DNA from: Lachnospiraceae bacterium
GTDB taxonomy: Bacteria > Bacillota > Clostridia > Lachnospirales > Lachnospiraceae
Direction: 5' to 3'
Assembly: GCA_022774505.1 (NCBI GenBank)
Contig: JALFLW010000122.1
Coordinates: forward strand, 31,602 to 95,601
DNA length: 64,000 nt
A program made the translations under genes and the position numbers. Below the pieces are notes generated by a model. It was not told the origin of the DNA. It was given only the letters and a program-made list of their open reading frames with translations, and made no database searches. This document shows, piece by piece, positions 1 through 8,128 of this stretch (its first letter is position 1; each line of letters starts with the position of its first letter).

Positions 1-439
1 GTAATAACTTTTCAGGGTCTGTCCCCGGCTGATCCATTTTGTTTATAAAAAGAAATGTAGGAATATCATATCTTTCCAACAGTTTCCATAATGTCCGCGT
101 GTGCCCCTGAACACCATCCATCCCATTGATCACAAGAACCGCTTGATCCAGCACCTGAAGAGTCCTTTCCATTTCGGCCGAAAAATCCACATGCCCCGGT
201 GTATCTAATAACGTGATCTCCATATTTTTTGTCCTAAGCATCGCCTGCTTTGAAAAAATGGTGATCCCTCTCTCTCTTTCCAGATCATATGTATCCAAAA
301 ACGCATCTCTATTATCAACCCTTCCCAGTTTCCGTATTTCCCCGCAAACAAATAAAAGTGCTTCCGACAAAGTCGTCTTACCTGCATCCACATGAGCCAG
401 TATTCCCACACAAAGCTTTTTTTTATCTTTCTTTGTCAA
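1..439 (-). CDS. TetM/EF-G-like translation GTPase (5' part; runs off left edge)
   Basis: N-terminal 146 codons of a translational GTPase of the ribosomal-protection (TetM/TetO/TetW) superfamily. The read reveals P-loop AHVDAGKTT (about residues 15-23), the G3 motif DTPGH (78-82) and the G4 motif NKMD (132-135), all in the order seen in EF-G-like proteins. The start is a TTG at 437-439, chosen because GGGAGG lies about 7 nt upstream and it gives a compact N-terminus before the P-loop. The rest of the gene is outside the window, so the domain IV loops that would separate a true tetracycline-resistance protein from a housekeeping-like paralogue cannot be seen. Many Clostridia carry such chromosomal homologues without proven resistance; resistance should not be assumed. 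Confidence 0.85.
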   Translation of the reverse strand, partial: MTKKDKKKLCVGILAHVDAGKTTLSEALLFVCGEIRKLGRVDNRDAFLDTYDLERERGITIFSKQAMLRTKNMEITLLDTPGHVDFSAEMERTLQVLDQAVLVINGMDGVQGHTRTLWKLLERYDIPTFLFINKMDQPGTDPEKLL

Positions 440-526
440 ATTTCTTCCTCCCGATACATCTCTTTTGCTATAAGCTGCATTCTTTATCTATATATATTTC
501 CATAAAATATTTTATAAAAACAAAAA

Positions 527-580
527 ACTCTCTTTCTATGCCATAACTGTTTTATAACAATCATAACATAGAAAAAGAGT
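527..580 (-). terminator. Intrinsic terminator after the 608-1084 gene
   Basis: Inverted repeat with 14-nt arms at 527-540 and 567-580 (one mismatch), followed on the minus strand by a T-rich tract. It separates the purine unit from the GTPase gene. Confidence 0.65.
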
Positions 581-607
581 GAAGTCGATAATCGATTCCT
601 TTGTATG

Positions 608-1084
608 TTACTCAGAATGACGGTTCATAAAGCGTTCCCATTCTTCTACATCGTGCTTTGCCCGAAGTTTTACGCAATATGTCCTCTCATTTGCATCCAG
701 ATATAATTCATAAGAAAATGGAAGCTCCTTACTGCCACTGTCTTTTCTGATGATCTCGTAGACAGCACCTCCCGCCATATCCTGCATCCACTGGTCATAA
801 TCCTGCGAAGCGACAGAAACATCATCTATACTTTCCACAAAATTACCGTCCGCATCATACCGCTTGTATCCTTCCTGCACAATACAGTCAATCTGTACAT
901 GCTGCAGCTGCAGTGTCAGCTCATTTGTTCCCATTTTGCGAATGTCACGGTTGCAGGAATTATCCGGTAATATAGTCACATATCCTAATTCCAGATACCA
1001 ATGTCCATTTTTCCGGTGGATCGATATGATATCCGCATCCTGAAACTCAAAATGCTCCCATTCGTCGACAGTCCGATATCCCAT
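608..1084 (-). CDS. Hypothetical protein, 158 aa, in purine operon
   Basis: I do not recognise this protein. It is acidic and soluble, has no signal peptide or membrane segment, and is rich in Asp, Glu, Tyr and His, for example the segment VDEWEHFEFQDAD near the N-terminus. It starts 34 nt after the stop of the AICAR transformylase gene and is read in the same direction, so it is probably the last gene of the purine transcription unit controlled by the ZTP riboswitch. The strong terminator follows it directly. A role linked to purine metabolism is only guilt by association. Confidence 0.75.
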   Translation of the reverse strand: MGYRTVDEWEHFEFQDADIISIHRKNGHWYLELGYVTILPDNSCNRDIRKMGTNELTLQLQHVQIDCIVQEGYKRYDADGNFVESIDDVSVASQDYDQWMQDMAGGAVYEIIRKDSGSKELPFSYELYLDANERTYCVKLRAKHDVEEWERFMNRHSE

Positions 1085-1118
1085 TTTTCCTCCTTGCCAT
1101 TTGCTTCTATATTTTATT

Positions 1119-2294
1119 TTAGTGATGGAAAAGACGTATACCTGTAAAGCTCATGGCAATTCCATGTTTGTTGCAGGCTTCGATAACCTCGCCATCACGA
1201 ATAGAACCACCCGGCTGAGCAATATATTTTACTCCGCTGCGGAATGCCCTCTCAATATTGTCACTAAACGGGAAGAATGCATCTGAACCTAATGTAACAT
1301 CTGTTGCCTTTGCAAGCCATGCATCCTTTTCTTCCTTTGTAAATACCGGTGGTTTTTCTGTAAATACTCTTTCCCATTCTCCATCTGCAAGCACGTCCAT
1401 ATAATCCTCGCCAATATAAAGATCAATGGCATTATCACGGTCTGCTCTCTTCATCCCCTCTTTAAACGGAAGACCAAGAACTTGTGGTGACTGTCTTAAA
1501 AGCCAGTTATCTGCTTTACTACCTGCCAGTCGTGTACAATGGATACGGGACTGCTGCCCTGCTCCAATACCAATTGCCTGTCCGTCCTTTACAAAGCAGA
1601 CCGAATTGGACTGTGTATATTTCAAAGTGATCATGGAGATGGCCATATCGATCTTTGCCGAATCCGGAATCTCTTTATTTTCTGTCACAACATTGCTAAA
1701 GAAATCTTTGTCGATATTTAGCTCATTTCTTCCCTGTTCAAAAGTAATACCAAACACTTCTTTATGCTCGATCGGATCCGGCTCATAATTTTCATCGATC
1801 TCAATGATAGCATAATTTCCTTTTTTCTTTTCCTTTAACAGCTCCAATGCCTCCGGCTCATACCCCGGTGCAATGATACCGTCTGAAAATTCTCTTTTGA
1901 TCATCTTTGCCGTGCAGACATCACAGACATCTGATAAAGCAATAAAATCACCATAGGAAGACATTCTGTCTGCTCCTCTTGCCCTTGCATAGGCAGCAGC
2001 CAGCGGTGTAAGCTCTCCCAGATCATCTACCCAATAGATCTTTGCCAGTACATCAGATAAAGGAAGTCCCACGGCTGCACCTGCCGGAGATACATGCTTA
2101 AAAGATGTCGCAGCCGGAAGTCCTGTGGCTTTTTTTAACTCACGTACCAGCTGCCAGCCATTAAATGCATCCAGAAAATTAATATATCCCGGTTTTCCAT
2201 TGAGAACTTTGATAGGAAGTTCCCCATCCTTCATGTATATCTTAGACGGTTTCTGATTTGGATTACATCCGTATTTTAATTCTAATTCTTTCAT
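1119..2294 (-). CDS. Stand-alone AICAR transformylase (phosphoribosylaminoimidazolecarboxamide formyltransferase)
   Basis: Catalyses the penultimate purine step: transfer of a formyl group from 10-formyltetrahydrofolate to AICAR, giving FAICAR. At 391 residues it corresponds to only the transformylase half of bifunctional PurH; the N-terminal MGS-like IMP cyclohydrolase domain is absent. The catalytic Lys-His pair is visible in SFKHVSPAG (K66, H67), and the N-terminus ([11 protein letters not shown]) is typical of this single-domain clade. The missing cyclohydrolase activity is supplied by the PurO-type gene 33 nt upstream. Both genes sit behind a ZTP riboswitch, fitting because ZMP is this enzyme's substrate (AICAR) and signals one-carbon shortage. 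Confidence 0.92.
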   Translation of the reverse strand: MKELELKYGCNPNQKPSKIYMKDGELPIKVLNGKPGYINFLDAFNGWQLVRELKKATGLPAATSFKHVSPAGAAVGLPLSDVLAKIYWVDDLGELTPLAAAYARARGADRMSSYGDFIALSDVCDVCTAKMIKREFSDGIIAPGYEPEALELLKEKKKGNYAIIEIDENYEPDPIEHKEVFGITFEQGRNELNIDKDFFSNVVTENKEIPDSAKIDMAISMITLKYTQSNSVCFVKDGQAIGIGAGQQSRIHCTRLAGSKADNWLLRQSPQVLGLPFKEGMKRADRDNAIDLYIGEDYMDVLADGEWERVFTEKPPVFTKEEKDAWLAKATDVTLGSDAFFPFSDNIERAFRSGVKYIAQPGGSIRDGEVIEACNKHGIAMSFTGIRLFHH

Positions 2295-2327
2295 TTATAT
2301 TTTCCTCTTTCTGTTATTATTTTATCC

Positions 2328-3041
2328 TTATTTATTTTTATTAATAATCCGTGACGTATACTCCCCTGTGGCAATATCTATATAACGCACAAATAATGAC
2401 ACCTTATTGTCTTCATTCAGGCTGTCCCAAAGCATTTCTGCAAATTCATCCATGTCATCATACATTTCCACAAGCTTTGGCTCTCCCTCAAAACTCGGCA
2501 GCGGATTTCCATCTCCCATATAAGTGTGTATAAAATGACCCTCGCCCGCAATAGGACTGCTATATGCAAAAGTATACCTGTTACATGCATCCGGATTTCC
2601 ATTATTGCTTTTTAAGATGGACATTGCATAATTGTACTCGCCATTTTCCACATGCATAATGCCTGAAATCCTCGGTGTATAATTTGGGGCATCCGGCTCA
2701 AATTCTCTGGTACGCAGTGCCTGCTCAAAGGTCTGCTGTTTATCCATCAAATCATAAATAGTATCTGTCTGATCTCCATTTGTGACAATCGTCTTATTGC
2801 CCAGTACGCGGACAGGGGCATAAATGATAAGGCTTGGATCACTCAGCTTGGATGGATCAAAAGCCTGTGTGCGGATCCCCTCTCCCTCCTCCACAAAAAC
2901 ACGATTGCGGCTGTTTTCACTTCTTCCCATAATAAAATATGCCGTAACTGCATATTTTCCGTTTGGGCTCTTGCCGATCACAATTCCTCTGCCCGGATAC
3001 GCATTTCCGGTCAATTCCTGTTTCAATGATAACTTCTGCAT
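2328..3041 (-). CDS. IMP cyclohydrolase, PurO-like
   Basis: Predicted to close the ring of FAICAR to give IMP, the last step of de novo purine synthesis. The 237-residue product resembles the IMP_cyclohyd (PurO) family known from archaea and also found in Clostridia: an N-terminal segment with the motif NAYPGRGIVIGKSPNGKY, a YFIMGRSENSRNR motif, and SNNGNPDACNRYTFAYSS in the middle. The longer open frame extends to 3104, but the ATG at 3039-3041 has AAAGGAG 6-7 nt upstream and matches the family N-terminus. It is the first gene after the ZTP riboswitch/terminator and is followed by the stand-alone AICAR transformylase, so the two together replace bifunctional PurH. Confidence 0.88.
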   Translation of the reverse strand: MQKLSLKQELTGNAYPGRGIVIGKSPNGKYAVTAYFIMGRSENSRNRVFVEEGEGIRTQAFDPSKLSDPSLIIYAPVRVLGNKTIVTNGDQTDTIYDLMDKQQTFEQALRTREFEPDAPNYTPRISGIMHVENGEYNYAMSILKSNNGNPDACNRYTFAYSSPIAGEGHFIHTYMGDGNPLPSFEGEPKLVEMYDDMDEFAEMLWDSLNEDNKVSLFVRYIDIATGEYTSRIINKNK

Positions 3042-3130
3042 AATCTGCTCCTTTCGTTTTTTGCATAAGAACAAAGTGTTCCTTATCAGGGAACGAATCG
3101 TCACTTAATAAAATCGTCACCTAATAAAGT

Positions 3131-3170
3131 AAAAAACCGCCCGAACAACCCCTGCGGCTGCCCAGACGGT
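3131..3170 (-). terminator. Regulated terminator of the ZTP riboswitch
   Basis: On the minus strand the segment ACCGUCUGGG can pair with UUCGGGCGGU (10 pairs including G-U), and a run of T follows. The 5' arm is the same sequence that forms the conserved pseudoknot strand of the ZTP aptamer. Ligand binding should therefore block this terminator and turn on the purine genes downstream. Confidence 0.75.
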
Positions 3171-3240
3171 CGGCTTTCCATATTCCTCATGCTTCCCACA
3201 GGTATCCCTGCTTATTCCGTCAGTCACATGAAGCTCTCGT
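3157..3240 (-). promoter_or_regulatory. ZTP/ZMP riboswitch (pfl motif)
   Basis: The minus-strand RNA contains the hallmark pfl elements in order. There is a P1 stem (CUUCAUG pairing with CAUGAGG), the internal-loop segment GUGACUGACGGAAU, a GUGGGAAG stretch, and downstream the near-invariant CCGUCUGGGCA hairpin/pseudoknot. It precedes the IMP cyclohydrolase and AICAR transformylase genes by about 115 nt. The class is known to sense ZMP/ZTP and to control purine and one-carbon genes, which matches this location. Confidence 0.88.
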
Positions 3241-3248
3241 TCTCTATT

Positions 3249-3277
3249 AGAATAACGTATTCCCTGCCTTTTGGCAA
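3249..3277 (-). promoter_or_regulatory. Promoter of the purine unit
   Basis: Minus-strand TTGCCA and TATTCT separated by 17 bp. Transcription would begin near 3242, right at the 5' edge of the riboswitch. Confidence 0.6.
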
Positions 3278-3389
3278 GTACTAACCACAAATTAACCAAT
3301 CAATTTGCTCACTTGAGACTTTCCACCTCCAAATCAATGTATCCCTATAATATGTCCTGAAACAGGGCATGTAAAGTTTATACAGATCA

Positions 3390-3419
3390 TTGACATCACT
3401 CTTATTGTTTTTTTATAAT
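3390..3419 (+). promoter_or_regulatory. Promoter of the secreted leucine-rich-repeat protein
   Basis: TTGACA at 3390-3395 and TATAAT at 3414-3419 with 18-bp spacing, 45 nt before the start codon. The rest of the 3280-3389 stretch shows nothing recognisable. Confidence 0.7.
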
Positions 3420-3464
3420 ATCTATTAAGTAACTATTTATTGATTATTTTTAAGGAGGTTTTAT

Positions 3465-5807
3465 ATGATTAATGTAAAAGCACTTCAAAGAAAAACAAAT
3501 GCGCTTCTCCTGACCTTCTGCATGACTACCGGTCTGTTTACCGGTATGCCTGCAAAAGCCGCACAAGAAGATGCATCAAACACGATCACCGGATTATCTG
3601 TAACAGACTATATCGACTGGGACGAAGATGGAAATCCTACAGGAGCCCATGCGGATGCTGACTACTATAAGGATATTACCATCACTCTTTCCGGAGCTAC
3701 ATTATCCATCAGATACTCCGAAGACGGCCAGACTTCTGATACTCTGACAGCAGACGATATAACAATTTTTAAAGCAGATGGTACCACAGAGGTCGATACT
3801 GAAGAAGTTTCAATTGATACTGTTGAAGCTGAGACAGATGATGATGATCCGGAAACCATGGTACAATTCGAGTGCAGCAAGGTTGGTGATTATCTGATCA
3901 AGCGTTCTGCGGATGACACGGATGCCATCCATCTCTATGTAGAACTCCCTTCCATCGGATTTTACACCAGCAGTGAACCATCCGACGAAACGTATCTGGC
4001 TTCCGACGAAGATGGATCTACATATCCCGGGAATTCATTTTACCTGTATCTTCGTTCCCGTTCCGAGGGTCAGACAACAACACTTGCTGACTATCCCGAA
4101 AACGATAGCGACGACAGTATCTATCCCTTCGCCGTTTATGATAATGACTTTAATAAGTTTACCTCACAGGAGGATCTTTCCAAATATTTCTCTTATGAAG
4201 CGGTATCTGAAAAAGAGGGACTTTACAAGATTACATTAAACCCTGATATTTTAGGCATTGATTTTTCGCTTGAGGCCAATGCTAAGATCACAGACACATC
4301 TGATGGTTCTTCCTGGAATGAAGGCTGCTGGCTTGATATATGTGCCGAGGCTGCCTCAGAAAGATTAACGGCCTGCTCTTCCATCGCTTTTGATGACAAC
4401 GGGGTTCCATCACTTGTCGACGGAGCAGAATGGGACTCCTGCGTTTATGTTCCTATGCTTGGAGAGAGTTATTCTGCCATCAAATATTTCAAAGAATCTA
4501 ACGGAAAATTCCTATCAGCACAGGATATCACCATCTACGATTCAAATGGTGACATCACCGATAAAGTTACAGCCACCGATGACGAAAATGGAATCATCCG
4601 TTTTTCTTCCACTGTACCGGGTTCTTACCGTATTTCATACCACACAGATGCCGGAACACAGTTAAATATGCGGCTTACCGCACTTTATCCTGATGCCGGA
4701 TTCTATACCACAGACGATTTTTCTCTGGAAAACATGCTCCTTTCCGATGATAAAGAGAGCAGTTATTTCCGTTTCACCTATGGAAACGATCGAAGCTTTT
4801 ACTGCAATATCCGAGAAGACCTGGAGACCGGCGAGGACTTTTCTTATGATCTGTATACCAAAGATGAAACAACCGGTGAACTGACAGAGCTTTCAAAAGA
4901 TCTGATCAGCGTAAAGCAAAATACATATCCTGATAACTATACAAGCTATCGCATCAGTATTCCTCAGACATTAACTGAAAAATGCTATCTGATGATCAAT
5001 TATTCTGTTTTGGATGAAGAATCTTCCCATAATATGGCTACAGAGATTGAATTGATCCCTGATCCGAATTATACGCCACAGCCTTCCCTGAATCCTTCTT
5101 TAGAAAGTGCTTCACCGATTCCATCCCAGGATGTTTCCAAGGGAGATGCTTCCGCAGCACCTTCGATCGATCCATCCATCTCACCGGTGCCAAGCGGATC
5201 ATCTCTGCCAGCCAGCCCGGCAGCACCATCTGCTTCAGCAGGTCCTGTTAATACACCGATTGCTTCAACTACTCCGGCGACAACAGGCAAACCTTCCGCA
5301 TCACCTTCCACTACCACAGGAACCCCGGCACCATCAGGGACTCCGGCTGTCACTAAAGAGCCAAAAACTACATCTGAGCCGGGTAAGCAGACTGTCTCTT
5401 CCAAAAAGCAAACGATCAAAGGGCTTGTTTATAAGCTTTCTGTTTCCAAATCAGGAAAAGCGACTGCTGTATGTCTTGGTGCAGCAAAGCAGAAAAAAAC
5501 AGCGGCATCTATTGTCATTCCGGCATCTGTAAAAGCAGGTGCAAAAACATATCCTGTTACTTCCATCAGCAAAAATGCTTTCAAAGGACTTAATAAGCTG
5601 AAGAAAGTTACCATCGGAAAAAATGTAACAACTATTGGTGCCGGTGCTTTCAGGGGATGTAAAAAGCTTTCAAATATTACGATCAAATCAACGAAACTGA
5701 AAAAGGTTGGTTCAAAGGCATTTACCTCCATCTCCAAAAAACTTACGGTAATAACATCTAAGAAAAAATACAATAAGTACATTAAAATGATCCGGAAAAG
5801 CAAATAA
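3465..5807 (+). CDS. Secreted BspA-type leucine-rich-repeat surface protein
   Basis: A 780-residue exported protein. It begins with a signal peptide (basic start, hydrophobic LLLTFCMTTGLFTGMP, likely cleavage after AKA near residue 35). Residues about 40-540 form a large acidic extracellular region of repeated beta-rich units. Residues about 545-650 are a Pro/Ser/Thr-rich linker, and the last ~130 residues hold LRR_5 (BspA-like) repeats such as VTIGKNVTTIGAGAFRGCKK followed by a very basic tail. No LPXTG sorting signal is seen, so the basic C-terminus may bind the wall electrostatically. RBS AAGGAGG lies 8 nt before the ATG. Probable adhesin or host/matrix-interaction protein; the ligand is unknown. 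Confidence 0.8.
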   Translation: MINVKALQRKTNALLLTFCMTTGLFTGMPAKAAQEDASNTITGLSVTDYIDWDEDGNPTGAHADADYYKDITITLSGATLSIRYSEDGQTSDTLTADDITIFKADGTTEVDTEEVSIDTVEAETDDDDPETMVQFECSKVGDYLIKRSADDTDAIHLYVELPSIGFYTSSEPSDETYLASDEDGSTYPGNSFYLYLRSRSEGQTTTLADYPENDSDDSIYPFAVYDNDFNKFTSQEDLSKYFSYEAVSEKEGLYKITLNPDILGIDFSLEANAKITDTSDGSSWNEGCWLDICAEAASERLTACSSIAFDDNGVPSLVDGAEWDSCVYVPMLGESYSAIKYFKESNGKFLSAQDITIYDSNGDITDKVTATDDENGIIRFSSTVPGSYRISYHTDAGTQLNMRLTALYPDAGFYTTDDFSLENMLLSDDKESSYFRFTYGNDRSFYCNIREDLETGEDFSYDLYTKDETTGELTELSKDLISVKQNTYPDNYTSYRISIPQTLTEKCYLMINYSVLDEESSHNMATEIELIPDPNYTPQPSLNPSLESASPIPSQDVSKGDASAAPSIDPSISPVPSGSSLPASPAAPSASAGPVNTPIASTTPATTGKPSASPSTTTGTPAPSGTPAVTKEPKTTSEPGKQTVSSKKQTIKGLVYKLSVSKSGKATAVCLGAAKQKKTAASIVIPASVKAGAKTYPVTSISKNAFKGLNKLKKVTIGKNVTTIGAGAFRGCKKLSNITIKSTKLKKVGSKAFTSISKKLTVITSKKKYNKYIKMIRKSK

Positions 5808-5841
5808 TTTCCGGTAAAACGAGTATATTATCACAAAATAT

Positions 5842-5875
5842 AAAATCAGGCAGATTTCAATATCTGCCTGATTTT
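5842..5875. terminator. Bidirectional terminator between LRR protein and blaR1-like gene
   Basis: Perfect inverted repeat with arms AAATCAGGCAGAT and ATCTGCCTGATTT, 6-nt loop, A/T runs on both sides. It serves the convergent genes ending at 5807 and 5908. Confidence 0.85.
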
Positions 5876-5907
5876 AATTTATCGCCTGAAAATTATTTCT
5901 CTTTTAT

Positions 5908-7524
5908 TTATTCAATATCCTGCATCGCAGTAATAATCCATTTATCTTTGTTTTTTACACAGGTATAGCAATAGCTCTGCTTAACGATCCTGGAAGATTT
6001 ATCTGCATAAAATACTTTGATCTCTTCCTTGGAATCTATCTGTATTTCCCTTTCTCCATTCCTTCTGACAGAAACAGCCCGGCTGCCCTTTACCTTTTCT
6101 CGTATTCCCCTTTTATAATAATTCTTAGCTATGGCACTCTGCTGTTTGTACATGGCAGACTCCTCACTGACAACACTTTTTAACATACCTGCATTTCCAC
6201 TATTTACAGCCTTTGTAAAAGTCAATACATAACTTTTAAATAGTTTCTGGCATTTTTTCTCTTCTGCAGCCGTCGTTTTCTCTGACAACATATCACTTTC
6301 TGACTTCACCTGCTTTTTTTCTTTCAGAACAGGCTTTTTAATTAATTCAGTGCTATTTACTGCCTCCCCCGGCGAAGCAGTGATCATTACTTTTTTATCT
6401 GCAGCCGCTTTATCTGCCACTCCCGATGTCTTTCCCACACTATTACTGCATGTCAGCAGTACAGCCATGCCAACTGTTATAAATAACGGTAATACAGTCC
6501 ATTTGGAATATTTCTGCGGATTGCTGATGGCAAGGATTCTGTTTTCCAGTTCTTTTCCTTTCCGGCTCATTGTCATCATCGAATAGCGAAAAGCTCCTCT
6601 ATGATGTTCCCCCGCGATCCGGATCAGTAGATTTCCATATTGAAAACGCTTTTCTTCCCCCAAAAGTCTCAATACAGTCTCATCACAAAAAAGTTCTGCA
6701 TCTTTCTTAGAACTTGCTGCTGCGATCCAGACAAATGGATCAAACCAGTATGCACATATCATCAGCATCCGAAACATCGACCAGATATAATCTCCATGCA
6801 GATAATGAACGTATTCATGCAGGATCATCTGACTGGTTTCCTCTTCTCCGATCCGCTCTCCCTGCCTCTCCTTTTCAAGCAGACATTCCGGCAGATAAAT
6901 TGCCGGGTGGAAAATTCCATATAAACACGGTGTATGTAATACATTTGTAGAATATACGGCAACATCTCCTCTATATTCCAGCAATTGACGGTTCTTTGAT
7001 AACCGATGGAGTAAATGGAGGTTTGACCATGCAAAACAACAAAAAATACCGACTGTCCCGATTCCCCATACCATTATAAACACTGTAGTCCACGGTATAC
7101 CCTTCACAAATTGCAGCATTCTCATAAGTATTGATCTGCTTTCTGCCGCCGTAGTCTGCCTCCCGTTTTCAGCTGTCAACTCCTGAACTGCAGTTTTTTT
7201 CTCACCGGAAAGTGTCTTTTTCGATTTATTCTTTTGTATCTTTCCCTGATGTCGCGTCGTCTGAGCCTTAAAATGTTTCTCAAGATAGAACGAAGCACTA
7301 CTTTGTTCTGCATTTTTCATTTCCGATGCCACATGATAAAACCTGTCTCCGATTCCAAAAGGTGATGGAATAAAATTAACAGGAACGAGAAAACGTATCA
7401 GCACAACGAGCCACAAAACATATACCACAGAATAATGTATCTTTCCCTGAAAGACCTTCCGAATTCCTAAGATCATCAAAACCAGCAACGATGATTCCAA
7501 AATCCATAAAATAAAACCGGTCAT
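5908..7524 (-). CDS. BlaR1/MecR1-like M56 zinc metalloprotease sensor with a non-beta-lactam sensor domain
   Basis: Membrane metalloprotease predicted to cleave or inactivate its partner BlaI-type repressor. Hydrophobic segments lie near residues 3-22, 34-52 and 145-168, and a fourth near 350-372. The zinc motif HEYVH is at 236-240, with the downstream ELFCDE motif typical of M56 peptidases. Canonical BlaR1 ends in a penicillin-binding sensor domain of about 250 residues; here the extracellular part is only ~165 residues. After a Lys/Glu-rich linker its last ~125 residues resemble a small NTF2-like fold (as at the C-terminus of TcaA-type proteins), without SXXK/KTG motifs. So beta-lactam sensing is unlikely. 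It lies 27 nt after the repressor gene and divergent from oatA-like genes. Confidence 0.85.
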   Translation of the reverse strand: MTGFILWILESSLLVLMILGIRKVFQGKIHYSVVYVLWLVVLIRFLVPVNFIPSPFGIGDRFYHVASEMKNAEQSSASFYLEKHFKAQTTRHQGKIQKNKSKKTLSGEKKTAVQELTAENGRQTTAAESRSILMRMLQFVKGIPWTTVFIMVWGIGTVGIFCCFAWSNLHLLHRLSKNRQLLEYRGDVAVYSTNVLHTPCLYGIFHPAIYLPECLLEKERQGERIGEEETSQMILHEYVHYLHGDYIWSMFRMLMICAYWFDPFVWIAAASSKKDAELFCDETVLRLLGEEKRFQYGNLLIRIAGEHHRGAFRYSMMTMSRKGKELENRILAISNPQKYSKWTVLPLFITVGMAVLLTCSNSVGKTSGVADKAAADKKVMITASPGEAVNSTELIKKPVLKEKKQVKSESDMLSEKTTAAEEKKCQKLFKSYVLTFTKAVNSGNAGMLKSVVSEESAMYKQQSAIAKNYYKRGIREKVKGSRAVSVRRNGEREIQIDSKEEIKVFYADKSSRIVKQSYCYTCVKNKDKWIITAMQDIE

Positions 7525-7551
7525 TCTATCCCCTTATTCCTTTCCTCTTTT

Positions 7552-7941
7552 TTATTTTCCACACTTCTTATCCTCTGCTGCTTTTAAAATCTCCTGCAGC
7601 TCCCGAATATCGTCTGCGGACAGATCATCCTGACGTACTAAGGCACTAACTAACATTCCCACACTTCCATCATAAATACGCTGTAGAAAATCTCTTGTTT
7701 CCTGCACGATCACTTCCTGCTTTTGTACCTTCGGAAAGAAGTATTTTGTTTTTCCATTTTCTTCATAACCGATAAGCCCTTTCTCTGTCATACGACGAAC
7801 CATGGTCGCGCACGTACTTTTGCTCCATCCTACACTTTCCTTCAGAAGCGGAACAAGCTGCATAAGAGACAATGGACTGCGTTCCCAAAGGTAATTCATG
7901 ACATACCATTCACTATTTGTTACCTTCACTTCTTTTTTCAC
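7552..7941 (-). CDS. BlaI/MecI-family winged-helix repressor
   Basis: Small DNA-binding repressor (129 aa from the chosen start) with the family N-terminal pattern VTNSEWYVMNYLWERSPLSL and the recognition segment SKSTCATMVRRMTEKG, followed by a dimerisation helix region. The open frame extends to 7986. I prefer the GTG at 7939-7941 because AAAGG lies about 11 nt upstream and the family normally begins only about 10 residues before the EW motif; the start is uncertain. It is the first gene of a two-gene unit with the M56 sensor and probably represses both that unit and the divergent O-acetyltransferase genes through the inverted repeats between them. Confidence 0.85.
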   Translation of the reverse strand: MKKEVKVTNSEWYVMNYLWERSPLSLMQLVPLLKESVGWSKSTCATMVRRMTEKGLIGYEENGKTKYFFPKVQKQEVIVQETRDFLQRIYDGSVGMLVSALVRQDDLSADDIRELQEILKAAEDKKCGK

Positions 7942-7986
7942 GACATTAAACACACCTTTCATATATAATTCTACATTGTAAACCAA

Positions 7987-8015
7987 ATATTAAATTATTG
8001 AGTTTAAAATGTCAA
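7987..8015 (-). promoter_or_regulatory. Promoter of the BlaI/BlaR1-like pair
   Basis: Minus-strand TTGACA (8010-8015) and TAATAT (7987-7992) with 17-bp spacing, embedded in the inverted repeats. Confidence 0.75.
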
Positions 8016-8061
8016 CCATTTTATTATTTTTTTACAAAAGTTTTAATTTTGCATTTTCAGG

Positions 8062-8090
8062 TTGACATTTTAAACCAGCAACTGTATAGT
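8062..8090 (+). promoter_or_regulatory. Promoter of the oatA-like genes
   Basis: TTGACA (8062-8067) and TATAGT (8085-8090) with 17-bp spacing, mirror image of the leftward promoter. Confidence 0.78.
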
Positions 8091-8128
8091 TGGTTTACAA
8101 AGTAAAACGATTGAGAGGTTCATCTATT

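Larger units (their letters stand above)
7976..8100. promoter_or_regulatory. Symmetric divergent promoter/operator region
   Basis: Two nested perfect inverted repeats flank the divergent promoters. The inner arms, GTTTAAAATGTCAACC (8002-8017) and GGTTGACATTTTAAAC (8060-8075), carry the two -35 boxes. The outer arms, TTGTAAACCAA (7976-7986) and TTGGTTTACAA (8090-8100), lie just downstream of the two -10 boxes. Each promoter is thus bracketed by the same two sequences, as expected if one repressor controls both directions. Confidence 0.8.

Noticed and set aside
1..439. Tetracycline-resistance gene
   Set aside because: Only the GTPase domain is visible, and many Clostridia carry chromosomal homologues without proven resistance, so only family membership is claimed.
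5908..7941. Beta-lactam resistance sensor/repressor
   Set aside because: The sensor has no penicillin-binding domain and no beta-lactamase gene is nearby.
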